This document shows, piece after piece, positions 45,456 to 54,666 of a stretch of DNA of 64,000 nucleotides (position 1 is the first letter of the stretch; every line of letters begins with the position of its first letter). The stretch spans positions 13,179,435 to 13,243,434 of the forward strand of contig JABBOT010000013.1 of the NCBI GenBank assembly GCA_016165875.1, read 5' to 3'. The position numbers and the translations under genes are program-made. Under the pieces are notes generated by a model, which searched no databases, was not told where the DNA came from, and worked only from the letters and a program-made list of their open reading frames with translations. The stretch is from Acanthopleura granulata (taxonomy: Eukaryota > Mollusca > Polyplacophora > Chitonida > Chitonidae).

Positions 45456-46141
45456 AACATTCGGATCCAGTGCTCATTAGCTATTTCCCTCAAAACTTTC
45501 TTGACATAAAGAAATTTAATCAACAACACAGAAAAACATACAAACATGTAAAGAGAAGCAGACATTTTTTTCGAAAAATTTTAATCTTAGATTTTGAATA
45601 TAAAATGTATTTACAATACATGTATGGGTGATATGGTTAAAAATAATGCACTTATACTTCCTATATACTTCTGCAAAGACCCTACAAAACTAGGCTGCAA
45701 TTAAAATTCATCGATTCCCATCACTCACTGCGTAAAGAATGTTTACAAATTAGTAATTTACTTTGGATGGAATACAAGTTTAAAGATTTTTCAAGCCTAT
45801 ATACTGGTATGTACAAATACTGTTATCTGAGGGAAACGCTTCCACAATGACAAGGCGAATGGTTTGCATATGACGATCGTTAATGTGCAATACATTTGAT
45901 TCGAAGGCTTGCGTTGATTTCTACAGTTGGCCTTTCTAGGTAGGATTATGTAGATGTGTCACATTCTGCATCGTAGACTGAAATATGTACATAAGCCTGA
46001 GGAGGAATAATGCCAATGACTACGTACACTTTTGGTGGTTTATAAACCTATAGAATTTCAAACTATTTATATGCATATGTCAAGCTAATTAAATTTACAG
46101 CAAGAAAAGAAATAGCCAAGCACACATAAATAACGTAATGT
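45456..46141. other. Gene-free stretch
   Basis: AT-rich with no recognised element. It may be the 3' flank of the candidate exon at 46142-46434. Confidence 0.4.
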
Positions 46142-46434
46142 TCACACGTGCTTAATGACTTCTTTAAGATATCTGGAAAAGTACGAAATATGGAAAACCC
46201 ACAAAATGAAGACGGCAACTGGAATGTACATGTATATCTCCATGGTTCTGGTTAAAAAACAAGTCTTCAAGTTGGATGATTCAGCTCCCAGAAAACACTG
46301 CAAAGCTATTTTCTGGCTTAAAAATATAAGAGGCATTTGATGTAGATCAAGATAACAGAGGCATTCTTCTTCCGTCGAAGGAAGGTCACAGTCCCCCGGT
46401 ATAAGAGGGTATGTAGGTATCAAATGTAGTAAAC
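46142..46434 (-). CDS. Orphan 3'-terminal exon candidate, one-TM cysteine-rich peptide
   Basis: On the minus strand a strong acceptor (TTTTTTTTCCTCTTAACAG) ends at 46435 and opens a 97-residue frame in phase 1 (G/GT). It runs LLHLIPTYPLIPGDCDLP to a TGA at 46142. It holds six cysteines, then a hydrophobic segment (MYIPVAVFILWVFHISYF), then a basic end (SRYLKEVIKHV). I do not recognise the family. No convincing upstream exon was found before gene E. It might be a decayed paralogue exon, the end of an unrelated gene, or chance. Confidence 0.3.
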
Positions 46435-46719
46435 CTGTTAAGAGGAAAAAAAAGGAAATATTTATATACATAATTACCAGACTGGTATTAAATAGGATAT
46501 TTTTCACTTGTTACTAAGGTGAACTGCTTTTCTTTCACATGCATGGAAAATTACCCAAAGACAATGAGATCATCAGTTAGTGTGGATTTTCAGCTAATTT
46601 GGATGATTGATACAGCCTCGAGGGTAAGACCACGCTTTGTCTGCAGGATCAATTCCTTAGTTCATAATGAACTGCAATATCCTCCATAGAATAGTCCAAT
46701 AAATTATTTCCTCAGTTTT

Positions 46720-47150
46720 CTTTGTCCGAATTGTGTATCCATGGTAAATTGCTCACTTTTGAAATTTTTTTTTTCCTTTGTCCGAATTGTATATCCATGG
46801 TAAATTGCTCTGTTTTAAAATTTTTCTTTTCCTTTGTCCGATTGTGTATCCATGGTAAATTGCTCTGTTTGGAAATTTTTTTTTCTTCCTTTGTCCGAAT
46901 TGTGTATCCATGGTAAATTGCTCTGTTTGGAAATTTTTTTTTCTTCCTTTGTCCGAATTGTGTATCCATGGTAAATTGCTCTGTTTGGAAATTTTTTTTT
47001 CCTTTGTCAGAATTGTGTATCCATGGTAAATTGCTCTGTTTGGACATTTTTTTTCCTTTGTCAGAATTGTGTATCCATGGTAAATTGCTCTGTTTGGACA
47101 TTTTTTTTTCCTTTGTCAGAATTGTGTATCCACGGTAAATTTTGAAATTT
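46720..47150 (+). repeat. Minisatellite of 53-58-bp units, eight copies
   Basis: The unit is 'ctttgtccgaattgtgtatc' 'catggtaaattgctctgttt' 'ggaaatttttttt', with T-run length variation causing the period change. The frames on the opposite strand are low-complexity by-products. Confidence 0.92.
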
Positions 47151-47344
47151 TTGCCGAAACTAACACACAACTTAAAAGAGCTGAATACCTTGAGCCTGCA
47201 AAACGCAGTTACTTGAGTGACTGACTCTCGCCAAAAGTATTTTCATATCTCCTGGCATGGTACCTAAGCAAGTGATCTCTCCAAACTCAAAAATCACGAC
47301 CACTTTCACAAAACTTTGAAACTCGTCACTTTTTTTTCCCAACA

Positions 47345-47640
47345 TTTATTTACTTATTTGATTGGTATTTTACTCAAGAATATTTCACTTATGCAACAGT
47401 GGTGGGAGGAAACCATGCACAGCCTGGGAGAAAACCCACAATCACCTGCAAGTTGCTGGCAGACCTTTTTACAGCCTGGGCTGGACTTGAGAGGAAAACC
47501 AGGGTAAACCCACGACCAACTGCAGGCTGCTGGCAGACCTTTCTCCGTACGACCGGAGAGGAAGCCAGTATGAGCTGGGTTTGAGAGGAAAACAGGTTTC
47601 TGGCAGACCTTCCCATGCACGGCCGGAGAGGAAGTTCTTT
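47345..47640 (-). repeat. Composite SINE with internal triplication
   Basis: After the tail 'atttatttacttatttgatt', the block from 'gtgggaggaaacc' to 'ggcagacctt' appears, followed by a second block 'aggaaaaccagggtaaaccc...ctgctggcagacctttctcc' and a third shorter one 'aggaaaacaggtttctggca...ggccggagaggaag'. The SINE body has been duplicated in tandem rather than inserted three times. Confidence 0.75.
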
Positions 47641-47802
47641 CCTAAATGATCTTCTACAGATTATTAGGCCATAAGGCCACATGACTTATGAGAAATTTTG
47701 TGCCATGAAAGCTGGTTCTGCTCTTCCAAGGCTCATACATTTTATTTTAACAACCAAGAATCAGTGGTGATTTACCCACGTAGCAGAGGGCAGATCATAA
47801 CC

Positions 47803-50800
47803 TCAGACGTCGGACTCCTTGGTGTCATCATTGCTCGACCCCTTGGGCGTTCGCTTTACCGCCATGGAATAAGTGGGCTGGTACGACGTGGAATAGTATG
47901 ACCGAGGCGTCTGGTCAATCGGGGGCTGGGATGGCTTGTACGGGGCGACATATGGCTTTCTTGGGGTGTAGTCATCCTGTGGTTTGGAGCGATCGATGGG
48001 TGCTGATGTTGGATAGTACTGGGCTACGTAGGGTTTTTCCGTCATGGGCCGATGTGGTGGTTTCTCGCTGTTGATAGGAGAGGACGTTGGGTAGTATGGG
48101 GCAACGTGGGGCCGCTGTGGAGCGTAAGACTGGGACACCTGGGAACAATGGAGACGATATATTTAAGGTTTCGTAACATTCATTGATTTTAGGAAAGTCA
48201 AAAACATTTGCACTAATATTTATTTATTTGATTGAACATTTCACTTATGCAATTACGACCAGCATTACGGTGGAAGGAAACCAGGTAGGAACCTTGCTGG
48301 CGGACATTCCCCCTTACAGCCAGAGAGAAAACCAACATGAGCTGAGCTTGAACTGAAAGGAACATATTGGTGAGAGGCTCCTAAGTCATTGTACTGTACT
48401 AGCAAGCTAACCACAACGTAGGAGGCCCGTTGGTTAAGAGATCTAGATGGCTGACATGTATTGTTGGCGATTTGGTGCCTGACACTGAGGTGGCTGGTTC
48501 AAAACCCAGAGTGGTCACAGCCACTTTTCCTAGAATCTGCACTATGTATCCAGAATGTGCAATCCCTGATAATGATGATAATCCTGTAAACATCACTGTC
48601 GTTTTTCACCATCTTTATTTATTATTCCCCAGCCCAGATTAATGCCGTAAAAAAACACACCTGGCTCGTTGTGCCGTAAGACTTGGAACTGGTATCCGAC
48701 GGCGGAGGAGCTGCATGTGACATTGGTTTGGTTGCCTCTACTTTTGGTTGCCATGGCATATTGGCATTGTCCTTTGTTTCCTTCAGGATAAGTGCCATCA
48801 GCGTCACACAGATTCCTGCGAACGCCGCGAAAAATCCTGCCACCACATTGAATCCGTAAGACCAGGACAGGTAGTTGAGATGTGGGCGGGGCATCCAGTA
48901 GGGGTCCTTAGTCTCCATGGCAAACACCAGCGAATCAGTGAAGATCATGGCAGCTGTGGGCAGGAACAAAGTGACAAATGATCACTGATTGACATATTCC
49001 ATGCTTTTAGCACATGTACTATGGGATACATTTTACTTTTGCTTTAAACGGGGGAAAAGCTGTAATTTCTCACTGGACTGAAACACAATGGGGGCCCGTC
49101 GAATGTCCTACAGCAGGAATTTGACACCACTTTATTGACGTCAAATGTTCCTTACACCCCCCCCCCCCCCGACTCTTCATAATGACATCACATTAAAGGC
49201 AGAACAATGTTACAATACAAACTGATACACTGTAGCATTGGAGACGTTGGGCTACATTTCATTTATGACCTAACAATGACTACAGGTCCTGCTTCACAGC
49301 AGCGCCACCTCACCGGATTAAACAATATGCCACCTTCCCATTGTGAAGATACCAGACATATGATGCCGGCCCAACCAATCACAGCACTCCATGATTAGTG
49401 TTTTACGCAGTACTAAAAAATATTTCACTTATACAATGACTGCCAGCATTATGGTGAGACCCACCCATGTACGACTGGAGAGGAAGTCAGCATGAGCTGG
49501 ACTTGAACTAACAGAAAGGCTCCAAGATCACCGCACTGCACTTGCATGCTAACCCCCTCGGCCACAGTGGCGTACACTAGCTTTACAGTCATATGTTAAC
49601 AGTATCTGGGGCTGATTAAATATAACCACATTTGACTTAAGTCCAAATTTTAAACACAGATGTAGTATACTGTTAACTGCATCAAGAATTCCAATTCTAA
49701 CATGTTATTCTCAACCTATAACTTTGTTAAATGTTTCCACATTAAAAATTTTAAAAATCCAAATTCCAAAATAAGCATTTACATTGTAAATCAGTGGACT
49801 TTTCAAATTTCATCTCTTGTCAAATCTAGCCTGTTGGAATTTACTCCAGACCACAGGATCACTAAGCTCTCAGACAAACTTAGTTTCCACTTCAAAACAG
49901 TTTAATGCGCTAAAATTGTGACTGACTTTAAGGACTAAAAGTTGTCCTAGATCTTCAGGACAAAAATCAAACTTGCCATTTGTGATCAAATATTTAAGTC
50001 CAGGATTTAAGACCAGAAGCTAAGACTAAGACAGGCTTAAGACTAAGACAGCTTTGTGATCTTAAAGTTTTGACTTCAGGATGTGTGGCTAAGTCCTGGG
50101 GGCTGTTTCTTGAAAAGACTGTAACGTTACGCCGGCCTAATCGCCATTACAACGCATACTGATGGCATATGCTGCCTCGGTATTTGCAATCGGCGTAAAG
50201 TTGACCACTTTATGAAACAGCCACCAGGGGTGTATGTGTACAATGAGTTACCTGTTCCTAGTAGCAACGCTGCGTTGAAAAACATGAGCCTGTGCTGGTT
50301 TTTCTTGTACAAACTGTCCCTGGTGTCCTCAGGCCGGAACAGACCAACCAGGATGGAGGCGATGATGATGAACAGCAAGCTGATGATGGTGAAGGCCTGC
50401 ACCAGGCGGAACCAGGCTGCAACAGGAAGAACGAAGCGAGAATAGGTGAGGCCATGCTTAAAGAAGCTGTTTGTTGGGCGTAACCTGACCCTATAAGACA
50501 AAATGGTGTTGGTCAGTAGGGAATTCTGTTTTTCTTTCCCGACTCTTGAAAAATATAGGGATTTTAAAGAAACTGAAACTGAAAGAAAAACAAAAATAAA
50601 ATTTCTTTTTATCAAAATATCAAAAAAGACTTTTGAGTTGGCCCTTTTCTGACAGGTTGGTTGGGATATGCCCCACGAACAAATTTTTAAGGATGACTTG
50701 AGCAGGGATGGGAGTGATGACGAAGAGGTATGGGAGTAATGAGAGTGGCATATGAGAGTAATGATGGTGGGACGGGTAGAACGGGTATATGGTTGTAACG

Positions 50801-52447
50801 GAGATAGAATATGCATGGTGAGTATTTAACATGAGAATGATGAAAGTGGTATGGAAGTAACGAGGGGGGTATGGGAGTAATGAAGGTGAAGTATCGGAGT
50901 AATGAAGGTGGGATATGGGAACAATGAACGTGGGACATGGGAACAATGATGGTGGGGTATGGGAGCAATGATGCTGCGGTATGGGAGTAATGATGCTGGG
51001 GTAAGGGAGTAATGTTGCCAGGGTATGGGAATAATAAGAGTGGAGAATGAAGGATTAAAGAGGGTGGGTATGGAACGATGGAAAATAAGCGTAATAAGGG
51101 TGGATATGTGAGTAATGAGGGAGTAGCAAGGGTGGAGAATGAGTGTAACAAGGGTGGGTACAGAACTAATGTGGGTGGGATTTGGGAGCAATGAGGAAAT
51201 GATCTGAGAGTAATTTATTTATTTATTTGATTGGTGTCTTGTACCGTACTTGAGAATTTTTCACTTGAAGGACGACAACCAGCATTATGGTGGGAGGAAA
51301 CCGAACAGAGCCTGTGGGAAAGCCACGATCATCCGCAGGTTGCTGGCAGACCTTCCAATGTAAGGTTTTAGAGGAAGCTAGCATGAGCTGGACTTGAGAT
51401 CTGAGAGTAAGGAAGCTGGGGTAGGAGTATAGGTGTAATGAGAATGGGCAGTAATTAGCATGAGATAATGGTTCATGCGAATGGGTTAGAGGTGTTACGA
51501 GAGTGTGGTGTGATGAGTAATGATGGTAGGGTGTGTGTGGGGCTGAGTGGATGGAGTACAGGGAGAAATGCGATGGGATATGGTGGGTAATGGGCAGGGA
51601 TATGCGGTAATGTGGTAGGTTGTGGGGAGTAATGGGATGGGATATGGGGAATTGGTAATGGGGTAGGATATGGTGGGCTTATGGGCAGGGATATGCGGTA
51701 ATGTGGTAGGTTGTGGGGAGTAATGGGATGGGATATGGGGAAATTGGTAATGGGGTGGGATATGAGTGGGTTTATGAGGTGGGATATGGTGAGTAATGTG
51801 GTGGGATATGAGTAGTTATGGAGTTGGGGTAGGATATATATGGGAGTAATGAGGTTGGATATGGGGAGTTACGGGGTCGGATATAGGAAGTAATGGGGCG
51901 AGATATGGGAGTAATGAGGTTGGATATAGGAGCAAGGGGGTGGGATATGGGAGTAATGGGGTGGGGTATGGGGAGTAATGGGGTGGAATATGGGAGTAAT
52001 GTGGTGGGGCATGGCGAGTAATGACAATGTAAGAGCCAAAGGAGTCAAAGTTAAAAAAACAACGGCATCTGCTACATCGGCCTACTTGACAGATACATAA
52101 CCTTGAAAACTTGATTTGCAGGACTGCATACATGTACATCAGTGAAAGTGACAAATAATCTTACGTGGCATGATGTGATTGGCGATGTCATGGAAGATAG
52201 TCGTGTGAATCCACCAGCAACCGACATAAGCGGCCAGATTCGGATCCCGAGGCTTGATGTAACCCGACAGGCAGATCTCCCATAACCCCGTGTTCGCGAG
52301 AGGGCTGTGGACTCGCCGCCATGATTGGATCCAAAACGGAGTGGCAAAGGCCACGAACAGACTCAACAAAGCCAAAACTGAGCAGAAAAAGCCCGTCCAA
52401 AACAGCCATTTCATTCCCTTCGCTTGTTTCGCTACGGAGGACGCCAT
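47803..52447 (-). CDS. Claudin/PMP22-like four-TM protein E with repeat tail
   Basis: Exons are 52447-52165, 50416-50252, 48953-48661 and 48138-47803. Introns 1 and 2 are in phase 1 and intron 3 in phase 0, giving 358 residues. TM1 precedes TPFWIQ, TGLW-x2-C and YVGCWWIH. Exon 2 begins PWF (TM2). Exon 3 has TM3, the loop DPYWMPRPHLNYLSWSY, TM4 and the start of a long cytoplasmic tail. Exon 4, absent from A-D, codes three Pro/Tyr-rich repeats (HVAPYYPTSSPIN, YVAQYYPTSAPID, YVAPYKPSQPPID) and ends KESDV, a class I PDZ-ligand pattern (S-x-V). Such an end is what vertebrate claudins use to bind ZO scaffolds, so this paralogue is the best candidate for a junctional partner. That role is inferred. 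Exon 4 begins with Val (GTG), not a start codon. The ATG context is CAAGATGGCGTC. Confidence 0.87.
48205..48425 (-). repeat. tRNA-derived SINE (gene E intron 3)
   Basis: The tail 'tatttatttatttgattgaa' leads to a shortened body with 'catttcacttatgcaattac', 'gagctgagcttgaactgaaa' and 'gaggctcctaagtcattg'. Diverged; gene-sense orientation. It abuts the tRNA-like segment at 48426-48560. Confidence 0.78.
48426..48560 (+). repeat. Possible second tRNA-like SINE (gene E intron 3)
   Basis: Box-A-like 'tggttaagagatctagatgg' is followed about 50 bp later by box-B-like 'ggctggttcaaaaccc'. A related stretch ('gttgctggttaaaaagccag', 'agtgatgtctgcaaattttt') lies at about 59945-60045 in CAND1. This could be a second SINE family with two copies. 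Confidence 0.35.
49085..49390 (+). repeat. Dispersed repeat R3, copy 1 (gene E intron 2)
   Basis: Colinear with 61345-61605 in CAND1. Shared blocks are 'ttgacgtca...tcaaatgttcctt', 'cataatgacatcaca', 'gtagcattg', 'aggtcctgcttc' and 'agcgccac'. A C13 run lies within it. Family unknown. Confidence 0.65.
49391..49570 (-). repeat. tRNA-derived SINE, truncated at the tail (gene E intron 2)
   Basis: It begins 'agtgttttacgcagtactaa', has a middle deletion, and continues to the head 'gctaaccccctcggccacag'. It directly abuts R3. Gene-sense orientation. Confidence 0.75.
50098..50224. repeat. MITE family M2, 127-bp copy beside gene E exon 2
   Basis: GGGGGCTGTTTCTTGAAAAG at the left is inverted relative to 'actttatgaaacagccacc'. 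Its right end is about 25 bp from the exon 2 donor (50250-50251). Confidence 0.75.
50450..50697. repeat. MITE family M1 copy beside gene E exon 2
   Basis: The left end GGCCATGCTTAAAGAAGCTG, then TTTGTTGGGCGTAACCTGAC, is matched in reverse by 'gatatgccccacgaacaaat' and 'ttttaaggatgac'. Its left end lies about 32 bp beyond the exon 2 acceptor (50417-50418), so it supplies sequence just upstream of the pyrimidine tract on the transcript. Confidence 0.75.
50698..52020 (+). repeat. Purine-rich degenerate minisatellite (gene E intron 1)
   Basis: About 1.1 kb of irregular 18-24-bp units such as 'gggtgggatatgggagtaat' and 'gggtaatgaggtgg'. It is strongly G/A-rich on the plus strand and pyrimidine-rich on the transcript. 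A higher-order duplication of about 110 bp covers 51560-51760. It is interrupted by a SINE at 51214-51397. Confidence 0.85.
51214..51397 (-). repeat. 5'-truncated SINE inserted in the minisatellite (gene E intron 1)
   Basis: The tail 'tttatttatttatttgattg' is followed by the body to 'gagctggactt'. A 13-bp direct repeat GATCTGAGAGTAA flanks it at 51201-51213 and 51398-51410. Truncation at the 5' end with a perfect duplication is the mark of incomplete reverse transcription. Gene-sense orientation. Confidence 0.92.
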
Positions 52448-52503
52448 CTTGGAATGTGTCGTTTAGACTGTTCAATTCACCTGAAGATGGACGAGTCTAA
52501 GTT
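52437..52503 (-). promoter_or_regulatory. Gene E start context and shared promoter element
   Basis: The start context CAAGATGGCGTC differs from the TISU consensus at one base. CACCTG (near 52478) and TGGACGAGTCTAAGT (52488-52502) lie about 30-55 bp upstream. Their layout resembles that of genes C and D. Confidence 0.4.
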
Positions 52504-52846
52504 TACAAACGCGACAGGTAGAGGGTGGTTTGTTGACCTGCTTCGTTCGCGCTCGAGCGCGTCTTGGGATCTAGAATGAAGTACGAATTTCAGAAAATTT
52601 GATATGTATTTGGGATAATTGTTACTTATGAAACGATTACATGTAATTAATTTAGTGCAGGATTTTAAGGAGGATTTATTCTTGCATATTGCACGTCAAG
52701 TATGAAGCGGTTTAATTGGTTTCGCGCATGGCAATTCGTGACAGGTGAGCCAAGCGGAAGGTGACTCAAGCTGTCACAAATAGCTGTACAGCCCAATGTC
52801 TCACTATAGGCGTAAATCTGTCTATACACACATGTACATGTAGGCC

Positions 52847-52879
<33 letters not shown>

Positions 52880-53644
52880 ATATTCCTGATGAGAACGAAA
52901 GTCCGAAATTGGTGTTTGAATGTACATGTATATAACGATGTAAGGAAATGAGAAGGGTTTTTTCTTTCTCTCCACACCAGAGAAAAAAACAACTTTTTAA
53001 AAACTACGCACAAACATGTGAGAAATACAACATAACACAATAACAACACAATGCAATAGAAGAAAAGAGCAATATCTTATAATAAGATTACAAATCGCAT
53101 AGCCTTAAACCCCGGAAGTCTCTCACAACCTGGTTAATGAACTTCTGCTTTCATATAATGACGACGTCTACAAAGGGTCTTAAAAAAATTAAATAATATG
53201 AAAATAAATAAATCAATAAATACAAAACTACAAAACTAAATTTAAAAAAGCAGGCTTTTATGTGACTGCCGCCATGCAATTAAACATTGGGGGTAGTTAT
53301 TAATGTATGAAACGACAATATCATAAGAGACGGAATGAATTTTTCGTTTGGAGTTATTAAACATCGTGTATGAATGGAATGTACTGCTAGTATTGGATTG
53401 GATTTGGGATCAAATGGATCACATAATAGTAAAATTGAAGACCACGTAGTATTTATAACCGGCCTAACCGATCGGAGATTTATTAACTTTCATATGCCAA
53501 TATATGCCGAGACCGTCAGGTTTTGTTCATGGAATAAACCAGTTAGGTAGGCGTACACAGTGTGGCACAGCCTTTGGCCAGGCCTGACTATAGCCCAGCT
53601 CCTGACTAACTAGAGGCGGCAGCGACTGACAGATCCTGAACTAC
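52504..53644. other. Gene-free stretch upstream of gene E
   Basis: No exon was recognised. It contains a (TA)n microsatellite at about 52845-52870. It forms part of the 2.2-kb head-to-head interval with CAND1. Confidence 0.5.
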
Positions 53645-53890
53645 CGATCAAGTGTGACTTATTTATGTATTTATTTATCTGACTGGTGTTTTACGCCGTG
53701 CTTCAGAAAATTTTACTTAAATACGACGACAACCTACAGCATGGTGGGAGGAAAATGGACAGAGCCCGGGGGAAACCCATGATCTTCCCGGCCGCTAGAT
53801 GTTGCCTGACCTTCTCATTCGTGAGAGGCTCCTAGGCCATTGTACGATGCGCTGGTATGCTAACTTCACTCGGACACAGAAACCCCATCA
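53645..53890 (-). repeat. tRNA-derived SINE
   Basis: The tail 'ttatttatgtatttatttat' leads to 'ctgactggtgttttacgccg', a body with a middle deletion, and the head 'gctaacttcactcggacaca' plus 'gaaacccc'. Confidence 0.8.
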
Positions 53891-54495
53891 TGAACATTGG
53901 TGAACAGAAAAGAAAATGCATGCTTATCGGAATATGACCGGCCTCATTAAATTCTAGGTGTAAATTATGTGCTACATGGCTGGTGTGAGCCCAATTTTAG
54001 TAGGGCCCATAGGCTATGCCTATACATGTACTTAATATGCACACTTTATAGGCCTATACAAAATAGGCCTATCGTTTTAATTATTTTTTTCTTGTTTATG
54101 TCCCGTAAGTAGGCCTAGTCGAAGATGAAGTAGGCCTACGGTAAGCCAAGCATTGTTTTCCAGCCCAACGTTTGAAAGCTGATTTAGGAAACGCTACTAA
54201 TGCGTCTTGTTAAATGTCAGTTTGAGGCGGCAAAATACGAAAATTAGCCTAGTAGGCTTGGCCCATTGAAACGGAAAGATGGATTACTTTCCAGCTCCAA
54301 GTTATAGGCCTAGAAGACCGGGACTTGACAAACATGTTTACTTTTGTTTACAAAAATCAGCGTGAACATAGACCCGCCGCAGGTGAATAATTAATGTTTA
54401 ATTTGTCACAAATTCGAGACGATAAAATTATGCTGCACGATCGAACAGCGTCTTGGTACAGATGGACCGAACGAAGCTTGCAGGAGTTATCGCCC

Positions 54496-54606
54496 TTACG
54501 TCATCCCATAGGTGACGCCTTCTGCTATTGCTTTTCGTCCTGGCGAAAGCTGCGCATGTGATGATTTGTTTGCGCCTTGTACATGCCGTGAAAATCATTT
54601 ACGTCA
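54496..54606 (+). promoter_or_regulatory. Likely CAND1 promoter region with two CRE half-sites
   Basis: TTACGTCA occurs at 54496-54503 and 54599-54606, and an NRF1-like TGCGCATGTG near 54551. All lie within 170 bp of the CAND1 ATG in a locally CpG-richer patch. The CRE-like sites would suit ATF/CREB proteins. The evidence is motif matches only. Confidence 0.35.
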
Positions 54607-54666
54607 CTTTCTGTTTTGGTTGAAGGAAGTCTTCTCCGAGTGCTTCGTCAATAAGAAGCGTGGAAA

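Noticed and set aside
46712..47170. 152-codon Lys-rich minus-strand frame
   Set aside because: Low-complexity translation of the 53-58-bp minisatellite.
48136..48138. Separate gene starting at the first codon of gene E exon 4
   Set aside because: The codon is GTG, directly preceded by a CCCAG acceptor. It joins in frame to gene E exon 3, so it is an exon rather than a gene start.
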